Origin: Robertmurraya dakarensis
Lineage (GTDB): Bacteria; Bacillota; Bacilli; Bacillales; Cytobacillaceae
DNA: 64,000 bases
Reading direction: 5' to 3'
Assembly: GCF_900156875.1 (NCBI RefSeq)
Contig: NZ_LT707409.1
Span: 2,746,627-2,810,626, forward strand
Positions within the stretch are counted from its first letter, which is position 1; each line of letters begins with the position of its first letter. The notes below the pieces were generated by a model. It searched no databases, had not been told where the DNA came from, and saw only the letters and a program-made list of their open reading frames with translations. Shown here one piece after another: positions 24,930 through 34,793 of this stretch. Both the position numbers and the translations under genes were made by a program.

Positions 24930-26099
24930 ATGGCAAAATATAATTTTCACGAAAAGCTCGATCGGTACAACACATCTTCAGTTAAATGGGAGATGACAAA
25001 GCAAGTCTTTGGGGAAGAAGAAATCCTGCCTATGTGGGTTGCAGATATGGACTTTCAGCCGCCAAAGGAAGTAACGGACGCATTGAAGAACAGAGTGGAG
25101 CACGGAATCTATGGCTACACCTTCACACCACCCTCTGCAACAGAAGCTGTCCAATCATGGTTGAAAAAGCGCCACGACTGGGAAGTTGATTCATCATCTG
25201 TCATCTACAGTCCCGGTGTGGTACCTTCAATTGGCATTGCTGTAAACGCATTGACAGAACCAGGGGATAAAGTCTTGATGCAATCTCCAGTCTATCCACC
25301 GTTCTTTAATATGGTTAAAAACAATGACCGGGTTGTCGTCAACTCTCCTTTACTTTTGAAAAACAATCGCTTTGAAATTGATTTTGCGGATTTTGAGGAA
25401 AAGTTAAAGGAAGGGGTCAAGCTTTTTATTTTATGTAACCCCCATAATCCTGGAGGCCGGGTTTGGACGGAAGAGGAACTGCGAAAGATGGCCGACCTTT
25501 GTATTAAATATGACTGCTTAATCCTATCTGATGAAATTCATTCGGATTTAATTTACTCACCAAATGTGCATGTTCCAATGGTCAAATTGGATAAAAAGTA
25601 TGAAGACTATATCGTAACTTGCATTGCACCAAGCAAAACCTTTAACATTGCCGGTCTGCAAGCGTCAGCAGTAATCGTTCCTAATGAGAAGCTGCGTGTT
25701 GCTTTCCAAAAAGTACAAGGAAAGCAGGGCTTTCACGCGTTAAATACATTTGGAGTCATCGGACTTGAAGCTGCCTATCGACATGGCGAAGAATGGCTTG
25801 AGGAATTACTAGTTTATCTAACTGAAAACGTTGAGCTTTCAATCAAGTTTATTGAGGAACAAATCCCGAATCTGTCTGTAATGAGACCAGATGGAACGTA
25901 CCTGCTGTGGATCGACTGCCGGAAATCGGGCTTGTCTGATGCAGAAATTAAAGAAGCGCTACTTAAAAAGGGTAAAATCGGCTTAGAGCCAGGTCCAAAA
26001 TACGGTCAGGGCGGCGAAGGATTTGTTAGAATGAATATCGCATGTGCACGCGATGTTCTGATGGATGGATTAGAACGATTGAAGAAAGCTTTTGATTGA
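24930..26099 (+). CDS. patB: Cystathionine beta-lyase PatB (MalY/PatB aminotransferase fold)
   Basis: 389 aa from ATG 24930, after AAGAGGAG; the open frame extends upstream without a ribosome site. It has fold type I PLP enzyme motifs: the N-terminal MWVADMDF of the MalY/PatB group (about 31-38), CNPHNPGGRVW (about 172), DEIHSDL (about 203) and PLP Lys in APSKTFN (about 235). It cleaves cystathionine C-S bonds in methionine synthesis or sulfur salvage. Confidence 0.93.
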   Translation: MAKYNFHEKLDRYNTSSVKWEMTKQVFGEEEILPMWVADMDFQPPKEVTDALKNRVEHGIYGYTFTPPSATEAVQSWLKKRHDWEVDSSSVIYSPGVVPSIGIAVNALTEPGDKVLMQSPVYPPFFNMVKNNDRVVVNSPLLLKNNRFEIDFADFEEKLKEGVKLFILCNPHNPGGRVWTEEELRKMADLCIKYDCLILSDEIHSDLIYSPNVHVPMVKLDKKYEDYIVTCIAPSKTFNIAGLQASAVIVPNEKLRVAFQKVQGKQGFHALNTFGVIGLEAAYRHGEEWLEELLVYLTENVELSIKFIEEQIPNLSVMRPDGTYLLWIDCRKSGLSDAEIKEALLKKGKIGLEPGPKYGQGGEGFVRMNIACARDVLMDGLERLKKAFD

Positions 26100-26112
26100 C
26101 ACTCGTTTTTTA

Positions 26113-26250
26113 AGTTTCGCTAATAAAATTGATTAAACGAGAATAAATGTGGAAGTTTCGCGAATATAATGAGCTGAACGAGAATAAACGCGTCGGTTCC
26201 GCGAATAAATTCCGATGAACGAGAATAAATAACAAATTCGATATAAAAAT
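26113..26250. repeat. 41-bp tandem repeat, about three units
   Basis: AACGAGAATAAA occurs at 26136, 26177 and 26218, exactly 41 bp apart. The intervening parts carry a second conserved word, GTTTCGCGAATA or GTTCCGCGAATAAA, and a partial copy (GTTTCGCTAATAAA) precedes. Units differ at several positions, so this is an aged array. It sits between patB and its downstream hairpin. Confidence 0.8.
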
Positions 26251-26251
26251 A

Positions 26252-26281
26252 GCCGCCTGATCCGCTACCGGTTCAGGCGGC
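26252..26281. terminator. Bidirectional terminator between patB and a small gene
   Basis: GCCGCCTGA/TCAGGCGGC perfect 9-bp stem with T-rich flanks on both sides. Confidence 0.8.
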
Positions 26282-26289
26282 CTTCATTT

Positions 26290-26499
26290 TTATTGATCCA
26301 CGTTCTTTTCACCGTTTAAAATCCTGTCTTCTAGTTCTTTCGCTTTTTCCGCGTCTTTGCGCGATTTTTTCACAATGAATCTAAAAGTAAAGATGCATAA
26401 AATAAGAAAGACCGCAAACGAAAATGCTGCTGGTATATATTCTGTTTTGTCTTCAGGAAAATACAAAAATAATGAGAGAATCGTCCATTGAAACATCAT
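26290..26499 (-). CDS. Small membrane protein, unknown
   Basis: 69 aa from ATG 26499, with AAAGGAAG upstream. A first hydrophobic stretch (about 2-13), a membrane helix (YIPAAFSFAVFLILCIFTFRFIV, by limits about 20-42) and a charged cytoplasmic tail rich in Lys/Glu follow. I do not recognise the family. Confidence 0.6.
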   Translation of the reverse strand: MMFQWTILSLFLYFPEDKTEYIPAAFSFAVFLILCIFTFRFIVKKSRKDAEKAKELEDRILNGEKNVDQ

Positions 26500-26578
26500 A
26501 TTCTTCCTTTCTGCCAAGACAGGCAGTTGTCAAAATACCATTATATCAACAACTTTCGAACCTAACCATCTTTTCCAC

Positions 26579-26671
26579 TTATTTCACAATGGTTATTTTT
26601 TTAATTAACACGTCCTCAACAGGTTTGTCGAGCTTCCCTAGCTCAACATTGGCAATATGTTGTTTTTTCAC
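26579..26671 (-). CDS. Possible 30-aa small protein
   Basis: GTG 26671 has GGAGG 8 nt upstream. The frame encodes 30 residues (start MKKQHIANVELG, end KKITIVK) before TAA. It is basic with no signal or helix of note. Support is the good ribosome site only. Confidence 0.35.
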   Translation of the reverse strand: MKKQHIANVELGKLDKPVEDVLIKKITIVK

Positions 26672-26763
26672 GGCATGTCCCTCCAAAAAACTTTGATTAT
26701 ATGTTGTTTTAGGTCATAATTATCATAAATCATTCTTTTAGTGTTTGGAAAGGAGTTCGTACA

Positions 26764-27144
26764 ATGGAAGAACTTAAAATTGGCGATACTGTGACAGCCA
26801 TTAATAAAACAGGGAAATATATTGGGGAAATAACAGATATACGGCCGCAGCACTATTTGGTTCGAGTATTAGCCGTGTTAAAACACCCGATGCAGGGTGA
26901 CTTACATAATCCAAAGGATGCGGACGTTCCATTTTTTCATGAAAGAAAAGCACTTGCATTCAGAGAACAGACGAATGTACCGCTGAAGATGGTAAAACCT
27001 TATGATGGGGAAATCCCTGATTATGGGCAGTCACTTAAAGACGCTGTAGAAAAGCTTAAAGGAGAATTAAAGGAAGATTCTTCAGCATGGGCTTTGCAAA
27101 GTATAAGGAATATCGAGACTCTCGAAAAGGAGTATTTCAAATAA
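26764..27144 (+). CDS. kapB: Kinase-associated protein B, KapB
   Basis: 126 aa. The beta-rich N-terminal half has KIGDTVTAINKTGKYIGEI (about 5-23) and the C-terminal half is helical. The family is recognised as KapB, which supports the KinB branch of the sporulation phosphorelay in B. subtilis. No lipobox is visible in this copy despite the family name. It is convergent with kapD. Confidence 0.9.
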   Translation: MEELKIGDTVTAINKTGKYIGEITDIRPQHYLVRVLAVLKHPMQGDLHNPKDADVPFFHERKALAFREQTNVPLKMVKPYDGEIPDYGQSLKDAVEKLKGELKEDSSAWALQSIRNIETLEKEYFK

Positions 27145-27160
27145 AAGTTGACTCCATTAT

Positions 27161-27200
27161 ATAATAAGCCAAATCAATTTATAAAGATTTGGCTTATTAT
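27161..27200. terminator. Bidirectional terminator between kapB and kapD
   Basis: A perfect 15-bp stem (27161-27175 with 27186-27200, containing AAGCC/GGCTT) overlaps the kapD stop codon. Confidence 0.8.
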
Positions 27201-27820
27201 GCAAGAATATTCATGAGCTTGGATAGATCGATTCGATCCCCGATCGTAGTCGGCTCATGCTTTTGTAAGTAACGCTTGTCTTTCTCAACTAATTTAAAGA
27301 TATTATAGGTTGTCAGCGCATCATCTAAGGCACGATGATGTTTTCCTGTGCCTTCCTTGCCATATTCTTGAACCGCTTTCCATAACCCTGTCTGATTTTG
27401 ATCACCAAAAAACCGCTTATATTCCATGGATAAATCAACTTCGTGTGCCTTTAGCGGAAAAGGTACACCGCCCTTTTGACAGTTGTTTCGAAGCACCTTC
27501 ATATCCATGTTCCCCCACGTTACAACCGTATTCTTTTTGACATCTGCACTAATTTCCTCAAACTTTGTCACTAGATCAACAAAACGAATCCCGGAATTCA
27601 CCTGTTCCTGTGAGATATTCAGAAATGATTTGCACCTGTTCGATAATTCAGGGAATCTTAATGGCAGCACATAAGAAGAATATTTTTCATAAATCTCCTC
27701 ATTTCGAACCGCAACAATTCCAACTTCAATGATTTCTGGATAAAATCCTTTAAATTTCCCGCTTTTTTCTGGCATAGTAAACTCGAAATCAATAAATAAG
27801 TATTGATGGTCCTCCTTCAT
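27197..27820 (-). CDS. kapD: KapD, DEDDh 3'-5' exonuclease-like inhibitor of the KinA sporulation pathway
   Basis: 207 aa. Exonuclease motifs: FIDFEFT (D10, E12), a middle Asp in WGNMDMKVL (about 100) and HHRALDD (about 157-163). KapD in B. subtilis blocks the KinA pathway when overproduced. Some Bacillus strains carry kapD as a regulator of sporulation entry. Confidence 0.92.
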   Translation of the reverse strand: MKEDHQYLFIDFEFTMPEKSGKFKGFYPEIIEVGIVAVRNEEIYEKYSSYVLPLRFPELSNRCKSFLNISQEQVNSGIRFVDLVTKFEEISADVKKNTVVTWGNMDMKVLRNNCQKGGVPFPLKAHEVDLSMEYKRFFGDQNQTGLWKAVQEYGKEGTGKHHRALDDALTTYNIFKLVEKDKRYLQKHEPTTIGDRIDLSKLMNILA

Positions 27821-28339
27821 CCCTTCACCTGCCTCCTTTCCGAATGAATAGTTTCATAGACTTATGGATCACGAAATCCTAAAAAAGGGTTACACTAGCT
27901 AGATTGTTTACCTCCTATTATACCATGAAATAGCGAGAAATTTTTTTATTTTTCTGTAAAATAATGCTAATTTTCGCAGTCAACTGTCCCTTTCAGTTCA
28001 ACGTAAAAAATTAGGGATTTTATCACCTTCACCTTCATGATATTCACATTACCCTGACTTTTATTCACAGTTTTAAATGCAGCATGAAGAAGCAGTATAT
28101 CGGAGTGATCGCAACACAAATTGCCCCATTATCAGAGGGGTTTCAGTCCAAGTCGGAAAACTACCTCTAAAAGCTAATAAAAGAACCCCCTCACCATCAA
28201 TATGAAGGGGTCCTGCCTTATTTTCGCTATGCCTTTGGAATATACACACAGTATGGCTCACTTTCAAGATAATCTCCGGTTACGCGTAGGTTTGTCTAAT
28301 TGAAAAATGAGGGTGACGCAAAAGCCACCCTCTCCTTTA
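27821..28339. other. Gene-poor region with two hairpins
   Basis: This 519-bp stretch has no ORF I can support. It holds a stem-loop at 28183-28212 (minus-strand ACCCCTTCAT...GGGGGT followed by TCTTTT) and another at 28309-28332 (GAGGGTG/CACCCTC). The first lies about 100 nt downstream of the second on the minus strand, so a short minus-strand transcript between them is possible. Confidence 0.5.
28309..28332 (-). terminator. Terminator of the 74-aa gene
   Basis: GAGGGTG-GCTTTTGCGT-type loop-CACCCTC, 8 bp past the stop codon at 28340, with a T/A-rich 3' flank. Confidence 0.65.
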
Positions 28340-28564
28340 TTAAAGCCCTTCGATTCTCACATACTCTCGTGACTTAAAGATCTCATACCGCTTTTTCCCA
28401 GTATTTCCGACTTGATAATTTATGGGAACAATCTCAACTATTTCTTCTTCTTCCGCAACAGCCATTGGGTCATAAAATTCCCTGTTGTCTTTATTATTGA
28501 TCACCCAAGCCAGTGAAAATAAAAGGATAAATATGGATAGAGATGCAATTACTTTCAATTTCAA
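28340..28564 (-). CDS. Small single-span membrane protein, unknown
   Basis: 74 aa from TTG 28564, where GGAGGTG lies 6 nt upstream. It starts LKLKVIAS, followed by one hydrophobic helix (about 5-22), then an acidic segment AVAEEEEIVEIVP and a basic end. It is a membrane-anchored or secreted small protein. Family not recognised. Confidence 0.6.
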   Translation of the reverse strand: MKLKVIASLSIFILLFSLAWVINNKDNREFYDPMAVAEEEEIVEIVPINYQVGNTGKKRYEIFKSREYVRIEGL

Positions 28565-28929
28565 TCTGCACACCTCCGTCTATTAGATAGTGTGGATTGA
28601 AAAATACTCTTTTATTCAACAAAATTTTTAAAAAGTTTTTTAACAAAAAATACGTGTTTCTACCTATTTAATAAATCTAGAAAAGTCCTTTGGTTATAGG
28701 AATCTGAAACATGCACGAACATTTATTTTAGGTTATAATTTTTTTATGGCGGTCAACTGAACGGAATGATTTCGTTTTATGGGCAGTAACTAGAGAACTA
28801 CAATCGAGCTGGCAATTCGTTATATTGGAAGCATTTAGGGAATGTCGAGTATAAAATGAATTTTTTCCATGAATGATAATGGTGTTGACCATTGTAGAAA
28901 ATTGTCTTTTTATAAAAGGAGGTTTCGGT
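28565..28929. other. Upstream region of the mrp operon
   Basis: 365 bp between the small membrane gene and mrpA. A TATAAA at about 28852-28857 is a possible -10, giving a leader of about 70 nt. I recognise no known riboswitch. Confidence 0.4.
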
Positions 28930-31335
28930 TTGTCACTACTGCATTTAGCAATAATTTCACCACTATTATTGGCAATTTTTATTCCGATGTTGTATAAAGC
29001 TTTTCGCAATATACATACTGGATGGTTTGTATTACCTCTGCCAATACTCTTATTTTCCTATCTCCTTACCTACTTATCTGCAACAACCAATCAACAAACT
29101 GTTGCAGAAACATTAAACTGGATTCCGTCACTAGGAATTAACTTTACTGCAAAAGTAGATGGACTTGGTCTTCTCTTTGCATTGTTAATTACGGGAATAG
29201 GATCTTTAGTCGTTCTCTATTCAATTTATTATTTAGGGAAGGAAAAAGAGAAGCTAGGTAACTTTTATGTCTATTTATTAATGTTTATGGGTGCCATGCT
29301 CGGGGTTGTTCTTTCAGACAACTTAATCGTGATGTATGGATTTTGGGAGCTAACGAGTTTCTCCTCTTTCCTCTTAATCGGATATTGGTACCACCGCGAA
29401 AAATCACGTTATGGTGCACAAAAGTCGATGATGATTACCGTCTTTGGCGGACTTGCCATGCTCGGAGGGATTATTCTTTTATACAACATGACTGGATCGT
29501 TCAGCATCACGGAGATTGTCAGTCAATCAGGAGATATATTTAATCACCCGTTATTTGTTCCTGCACTTCTCTGTATTTTATTAGGTGCATTTACAAAGTC
29601 AGCACAGTTTCCATTTCACATCTGGCTTCCAGATGCGATGGAAGCGCCAACACCAGTCAGTGCCTACTTGCACTCCGCCACGATGGTTAAAGCAGGTATT
29701 TATTTAGTAGCACGATTAACACCGGTCTTCGGCGAATCACCAGTATGGCTATGGTTAATTGCCGGATTCGGAATTGTCACCTTATTCTGGGGATCTTTCT
29801 CTGCCGTCAAACAAACCGATTTAAAAGCGATACTTGCTTTTTCAACGGTCAGTCAGCTCGGGATGATTATGTCTATGCTTGGAATTGGAGCTGCCGCTCT
29901 ACACTATGAAACACTAGATGATAATATTTTTACAGTCGCTACAACAGCAGCGATTTTTCACCTTATTAATCATGCAACCTTTAAAGGTAGTTTGTTCATG
30001 GTTGTCGGAATTGTCGATCATGAAACTGGAACGAGGGATATTCGTAAACTCGGAGGATTAATGAATTTCATGCCGATTACGTTTACCTTGTCGATTATTG
30101 GAGCCTTTTCAATGGCCGGCTTACCGCCATTTAATGGTTTCCTAAGTAAAGAAATGTTCTTTACAGCGATGGTTCGTGTTCTTGAGCTTGATATATTCAG
30201 CCTTGATACATTTGGAATACTATTCCCTGTCCTAGCTTGGATCGCTAGTATCTTTACGTTCATTTACAGCATGATCCTTGTATTCAAAACATTTACAGGC
30301 AAATACCAGCCAGAAAAATTGGACAAGAAGCCGCACGAAGCACCATTTGGTATGTTAATTTCACCGATTATCTTGGCATCGCTTGTGCTAATTATCTTCT
30401 TTTTCCCAAATTTATTATCTCAAAGTATCATTGCCCCAGCGATGGCTTCTATTCTGCCAAGTCTGCTGGAAACCGGGAAAGAGTTCATTGTTCACATTTA
30501 TTTTTGGCATGGATTCACGATTGAATTATTCATGACCTTCGGAGTCATTGTACTCGGAGTACTCCTATATTTGACCAAAGACAAATGGAAGAAGGTTTAT
30601 GGCCTATTCCCTGAAAAGCTTGCACTAAATAAGGCCTATGATGGAATTTTAGCAGGTATGCAATCAGGGTCCTATCGTTTAACGAGCAGCTACATGAATG
30701 GTTCGATCCGTTCGTATCTTGTGTACATTTTTGGTTTCTTTATTTTGATATTAGGTACTTCTTTATTTGCAAAAGGTGCCTTTAAAATGGATACCAGTAA
30801 TGTAGCATCGATAGGCATTTACGAATTATTGCTGGCGATTTTTATTGTCATCGGAACTGTTAGTATTCTATTTTCTAAGTCACGGTTAGCGTCCATCATT
30901 ATTCTCGGGGCCGTCGGGTACATGGTATCGCTATTTTATGCCATTTTCAGAGCGCCGGATTTAGCACTAACACAGCTTACGATTGAAACCATTTCGGTAG
31001 CATTATTCTTAGTATGTTTCTATCACTTACCAGAGCTTAAAAAAGAAGAAGCAGGTATGAGCTTCAAGCTTACAAATGCTGTTATTTCGGTTGGAGTAGG
31101 TGCAATCGTTACCCTTATTGCCCTTTCAGCACACAGCAATAAGTTGTTTGATTCAATTTCTAAATACTATGTTGAAAATACGTATACAGAAGCAGCTGGT
31201 AAAAACATGGTAAACGTAATTCTAGTCGATTTCCGTGGATTTGATACATTATTTGAGATTACGGTTTTAGCAATCGCATCACTTGGAATTTACGGCATGA
31301 TTAAATTACGAAGCACAAGGAGGAAAGAAGGATGA
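28930..31335 (+). CDS. mrpA: Na+/H+ antiporter subunit MrpA
   Basis: 801 aa from TTG 28930, chosen because AAAAGGAGG lies 6 nt upstream; this gives the exact B. subtilis MrpA length. It is a complex-I NuoL-like proton-channel subunit with about 20 helices, including the FPFHIWLPDAMEAPTPVSAYLHSA region (about 215-240, given by limits), and a C-terminal MrpB-like domain. With MrpB-G it forms the hetero-oligomeric Na+(Li+)/H+ antiporter for pH and sodium homeostasis. First gene of a seven-gene operon. Confidence 0.96.
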   Translation: MSLLHLAIISPLLLAIFIPMLYKAFRNIHTGWFVLPLPILLFSYLLTYLSATTNQQTVAETLNWIPSLGINFTAKVDGLGLLFALLITGIGSLVVLYSIYYLGKEKEKLGNFYVYLLMFMGAMLGVVLSDNLIVMYGFWELTSFSSFLLIGYWYHREKSRYGAQKSMMITVFGGLAMLGGIILLYNMTGSFSITEIVSQSGDIFNHPLFVPALLCILLGAFTKSAQFPFHIWLPDAMEAPTPVSAYLHSATMVKAGIYLVARLTPVFGESPVWLWLIAGFGIVTLFWGSFSAVKQTDLKAILAFSTVSQLGMIMSMLGIGAAALHYETLDDNIFTVATTAAIFHLINHATFKGSLFMVVGIVDHETGTRDIRKLGGLMNFMPITFTLSIIGAFSMAGLPPFNGFLSKEMFFTAMVRVLELDIFSLDTFGILFPVLAWIASIFTFIYSMILVFKTFTGKYQPEKLDKKPHEAPFGMLISPIILASLVLIIFFFPNLLSQSIIAPAMASILPSLLETGKEFIVHIYFWHGFTIELFMTFGVIVLGVLLYLTKDKWKKVYGLFPEKLALNKAYDGILAGMQSGSYRLTSSYMNGSIRSYLVYIFGFFILILGTSLFAKGAFKMDTSNVASIGIYELLLAIFIVIGTVSILFSKSRLASIIILGAVGYMVSLFYAIFRAPDLALTQLTIETISVALFLVCFYHLPELKKEEAGMSFKLTNAVISVGVGAIVTLIALSAHSNKLFDSISKYYVENTYTEAAGKNMVNVILVDFRGFDTLFEITVLAIASLGIYGMIKLRSTRRKEG

Positions 31336-31757
31336 GAACAACTAATAACGTGATCCTGCAAACATCTATAAAGATTCTTCTTTTCTTCATCGTGTTGTAT
31401 TCAGTTTATATCTTTACTGCAGGTCACTATTATCCCGGCGGCGGCTTTATCGGCGGACTAATGACCGCTGGAGCGATTGTACTATTATTGATCGCTTATG
31501 ATATTAAAACAGTTGCTAAAATTCTGCCTGTAAATTATCGAATTTTAACGGCTGTTGGATTGATATTCGCGATTGGAACTAGTGCAGGCGCACTGCTCTT
31601 TAATGTTCCTTTTTTAACGCACGCCTTCGGACATGTGGTGATTCCTGTCTTAGGGGATATTTCTCTTCATACTGCTACACTATTTGATTTAGGTGTTTAT
31701 TTTGTTGTTGTCGGTGTCACGATGACCATTATTCAAACAATAGGGGAGGATGAATAA
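31332..31757 (+). CDS. mrpB: Na+/H+ antiporter subunit MrpB
   Basis: 141 aa, four membrane helices; the family motif [21 protein letters not shown] lies at about 29-49. It overlaps mrpA by 4 bp and shares one base with the mrpC start, a tightly coupled order. Confidence 0.96.
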   Translation: MRTTNNVILQTSIKILLFFIVLYSVYIFTAGHYYPGGGFIGGLMTAGAIVLLLIAYDIKTVAKILPVNYRILTAVGLIFAIGTSAGALLFNVPFLTHAFGHVVIPVLGDISLHTATLFDLGVYFVVVGVTMTIIQTIGEDE

Positions 31758-32098
31758 TGGAAATATTAATGGCTTTTGTTGTTGGTATTCTATTTATGAC
31801 TGCTACTTATCTAATGCTGTCTAAAAGTTTGCTGCGTATTATTGTCGGGACTGGGATTTTGAGTCACGGCGCACATCTCCTGCTATTAACAATGGGTGGA
31901 TTAAAAAGAGGGGCTGCGCCTCTTTTAGGAGAAAATGCTGAAGCTTATACAGATCCATTGCCACAAGCGCTAATTTTAACTGCAATCGTAATTAGCTTTG
32001 GGGTAACAGCATTTTTCCTTGTATTAGCTTACAGAGCCTATCAAGAACTTGGGACGGATAATTTGGAAAAAATGAGAGGAACAGAAGGTAATGAATAA
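31757..32098 (+). CDS. mrpC: Na+/H+ antiporter subunit MrpC
   Basis: 113 aa, NuoK-like, three membrane helices with the [13 protein letters not shown] segment (about 36-48) and [14 protein letters not shown] (about 68-81). It overlaps mrpD by 8 bp. Confidence 0.96.
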   Translation: MEILMAFVVGILFMTATYLMLSKSLLRIIVGTGILSHGAHLLLLTMGGLKRGAAPLLGENAEAYTDPLPQALILTAIVISFGVTAFFLVLAYRAYQELGTDNLEKMRGTEGNE

Positions 32099-33572
32099 TT
32101 TAATTGTTTTACCGATCTTAATCCCATTATTAACTGGGGCAATCTTAATATTTTTTAGCAAGCGTGTAATGGCTCAGCGCTGGATTGCCACCCTTTCATC
32201 GATTGCAACTATAATTGTCTCCTTCTTAATTGTTCAGAAGGTTCGTTCAGAAGGCATTCAATCCCTTAATATCAGCAGCTGGGATGCTCCTTTTGGGATT
32301 ACTCTCGTATCAGATATGTTTTCATCCTTGCTTGTCTTGACTACAAGCATTATCGGATTTGTGATTTTAATCTACTCCTTTAAATCAATTGGAGAAGAAC
32401 GAGAAAAATTCTACTATTACGCTGTATTTAACTTTTTATTAGTTGGGGTCAACGGTGCGTTCACAACAGGTGATATCTTTAACTTGTTCGTGTTCTTCGA
32501 AGTTATGTTGATGTCATCTTATGTACTGCTTGTTTTAGGGGGAACGAAAATTCAGTTAAGAGAATCCATTAAGTACTTGCTCGTGAATGTGATCTCGTCT
32601 GCGCTTTTTGTTATTGCCGTTGCCTATTTGTACTCGGTTGTCGGTACCCTGAATATGGCGCATGTGTCCCTTCGCATTGCTGAAGTAGGACAACCCGTTA
32701 TCATAACGGTTATTGCAGTTTTATTCTTGGTTGTATACGGCCTGAAAGGCGCTATTTTCCCGCTATACTTTTGGATGCCCGGCTCTTACTATGCGCCGCC
32801 TATTCCAGTGCTGGCACTGTTCGGTGCATTGTTAACAAAAGTTGGTGTGTATTCAATCACAAGGACCTATACATTGTTCTTTTATCATGATGCAGGTTTT
32901 ACCCATCAGCTTCTCGGTATTTTGGCTATTCTCTCTATCATCGTTGGGGTAATTGGTGCGATTGCATACTGGGATATTAAAAACATCGTTATTTACAATA
33001 TCATCGTCGCTGTCGGCGTCATCCTTTACGGTATATCTGTCATGACTCCTGATTCTTTAGCTGGATCTGTTTACTATCTATTACATGACATGATTATTAA
33101 AGCAGCCTTGTTCCTGCTTGTCGGTATTGTGATTGCCGTTACGGGAACAAGCAATTTGAAAAAGATCAGCGGTTTAATCAAGCATTATCCAGGGCTGGCA
33201 TGGACTTTCTTTATCGCCGCGATGGCTTTAGCGGGAATCCCTCCTTTAAGCGGCTTTATCGGAAAAGTGCTGATTGTCAAAGGTGGATTTGAAGGAGAAA
33301 GCTATGTCGGAGCTGCAATTGTTCTAATGTCCAGCTTGCTTGTTTTATTCTCCATTATGAAAATATTCATTAACGGATTTTGGGGTGAGGATCGTTCCTA
33401 TGACGTGAAGGAAAAAGCACCCGTGAAGTGGCTGCTTATCTCTCCAGTTATTCTAGTTATCCTATCTGCACTATACGGTCTTGGTTCAGAAGCCATTTTA
33501 CCGTATATTTATCAGGCAGCTGAGACGCTATCGGATCCAAGTATTTATATTCAAGCTGTCTTAAAGGAGTGA
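32091..33572 (+). CDS. mrpD: Na+/H+ antiporter subunit MrpD
   Basis: 493 aa, NuoM/NuoN-like antiporter subunit with about 14 helices. It carries the [17 protein letters not shown] segment (about 136-152, containing the conserved Glu of the proton path) and Lys residues such as [14 protein letters not shown] (about 223-236). It begins within the mrpC end (GGTAATG). Confidence 0.96.
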   Translation: MNNLIVLPILIPLLTGAILIFFSKRVMAQRWIATLSSIATIIVSFLIVQKVRSEGIQSLNISSWDAPFGITLVSDMFSSLLVLTTSIIGFVILIYSFKSIGEEREKFYYYAVFNFLLVGVNGAFTTGDIFNLFVFFEVMLMSSYVLLVLGGTKIQLRESIKYLLVNVISSALFVIAVAYLYSVVGTLNMAHVSLRIAEVGQPVIITVIAVLFLVVYGLKGAIFPLYFWMPGSYYAPPIPVLALFGALLTKVGVYSITRTYTLFFYHDAGFTHQLLGILAILSIIVGVIGAIAYWDIKNIVIYNIIVAVGVILYGISVMTPDSLAGSVYYLLHDMIIKAALFLLVGIVIAVTGTSNLKKISGLIKHYPGLAWTFFIAAMALAGIPPLSGFIGKVLIVKGGFEGESYVGAAIVLMSSLLVLFSIMKIFINGFWGEDRSYDVKEKAPVKWLLISPVILVILSALYGLGSEAILPYIYQAAETLSDPSIYIQAVLKE

Positions 33573-33578
33573 TAAGGT

Positions 33579-34055
33579 ATGGCATTTCAAATTTTATTAA
33601 ATATTGCTTTGGCGTTCCTATGGATGTTCATCAAAGTATCCTATGATCCGGTTAGTTTTATCAGAGGTTATCTATTCGGACTTCTGATCATCTTTGTACT
33701 AAGACGATTCTTTCATTCTCGTTTTTATTTATACCGAGTATGGTCGATGATTTCCTTAGTTTTACTCTTTTTTAAAGAGCTCGTCCTATCGAACTGGTCT
33801 GTTGTAAAATTAGTAATAAGACCTAAATTAAATATACGTCCGGGGATCTTCGCCTATGAAACAAATTTAACGGAGGACTGGCAGATCACCATTCTTTCGA
33901 ACTTAATTACATTGACCCCTGGTACATTGGTACTTGATGTATCTGACGATAATAAAACTTTGTACATTCATACGATTGATATCGATGATGTGGATGATGC
34001 CGTTAGCTCTATTAAGAATTCATTTGAGAAAGCCATTATGGAGGTGAGCCGTTAA
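33579..34055 (+). CDS. mrpE: Na+/H+ antiporter subunit MrpE
   Basis: 158 aa, two or three N-terminal membrane helices then a cytoplasmic domain with TLTPGTLVLDV (about 106-116), the MrpE signature. AAAGGAG lies upstream of the ATG. It shares one base with mrpF. Confidence 0.95.
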   Translation: MAFQILLNIALAFLWMFIKVSYDPVSFIRGYLFGLLIIFVLRRFFHSRFYLYRVWSMISLVLLFFKELVLSNWSVVKLVIRPKLNIRPGIFAYETNLTEDWQITILSNLITLTPGTLVLDVSDDNKTLYIHTIDIDDVDDAVSSIKNSFEKAIMEVSR

Positions 34056-34339
34056 TGCTAGAGATCATCATTAAATTATCATTGTTGGTTTTAGCTATTG
34101 CAATGCTGGCGCTCATCTACCGCGTCATAAAGGGGCCCACCACACCAGATCGAGTTATAGCTCTCGATGCGGTTGGAGTCAATCTGGTGGCGATTGTGGC
34201 GCTTCTATCCATTGTGTTAAAAACACATGCTTTTCTTGAGATTATTCTATTAATCGGGATTATCGCATTTATCGGAACTGTCACCTTTTCAAAGTACCTA
34301 GAGAAAGGGGTTATTATAGAACGTGAACGCGATAATTGA
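34055..34339 (+). CDS. mrpF: Na+/H+ antiporter subunit MrpF
   Basis: 94 aa, three membrane helices with the GPTTPDRVIALDAVGVN motif (about 27-43) typical of MrpF/PhaF. It overlaps mrpG by 17 bp. Confidence 0.95.
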   Translation: MLEIIIKLSLLVLAIAMLALIYRVIKGPTTPDRVIALDAVGVNLVAIVALLSIVLKTHAFLEIILLIGIIAFIGTVTFSKYLEKGVIIERERDN

Positions 34340-34730
34340 GTTTCTCATAGGCTTCTTCATTTTAGTTGGTGCTCTCCTAAGCTTGGTTGCTGCTTTTGGT
34401 GTCATTAGACTTCCTGACGTTTATACCAGAAACCACGCAGCATCTAAATCAGCTACATTAGGGGTCATGTGTATTTTATTAGGAGCTTTCTTATATTTCT
34501 ATCATTTAGAAGGACATTTTAATTCAAGACTGATTCTAGGATTCGTCTTTCTGTTTATGACCTCTCCGGTTGCAGGGCATTTAATCAGCAGAGCTGCCTA
34601 CCATTCTGGAGTTCCATTATGGAACAAGAGTGTTAGAGATGATTTAAAGAGAGATATGAAAAAAGCTTCAGCAGGTAATAAAGATGATTTAAAGAAAAAC
34701 AACAAGAAAAAAGCTTTAGTAAGTAAATAA
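34323..34730 (+). CDS. mrpG: Na+/H+ antiporter subunit MrpG
   Basis: 135 aa from GTG 34323. Three helices, with GVIRLPDVYTRNHAASKSATLG (about 26-47, by limits). The Lys-rich tail (about 108-135) is longer than in B. subtilis. Last gene of the operon, followed by a strong terminator. Confidence 0.95.
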   Translation: MNAIIEFLIGFFILVGALLSLVAAFGVIRLPDVYTRNHAASKSATLGVMCILLGAFLYFYHLEGHFNSRLILGFVFLFMTSPVAGHLISRAAYHSGVPLWNKSVRDDLKRDMKKASAGNKDDLKKNNKKKALVSK

Positions 34731-34748
34731 CCTATATTAACGAATAAG

Positions 34749-34780
34749 AGCCCGTTCTCGATAGAAGAACGGGCTTTTTA
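34749..34780. terminator. Terminator of the mrp operon
   Basis: AGCCCGTTCT/AGAACGGGCT perfect 10-bp stem with TTTTT on the plus strand; it also faces the convergent menI gene. Confidence 0.88.
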
Positions 34781-34793
34781 CATATTAAGTATT

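Noticed and set aside
26113..26250. CRISPR array
   Set aside because: The 41-bp period has no constant repeat/unique spacer pattern; both halves of the unit are conserved, and there are no cas genes.
28073..28267. 64-aa minus-strand frame
   Set aside because: It runs through a terminator-like hairpin (28183-28212), has no good ribosome site and a composition unlike its neighbours.
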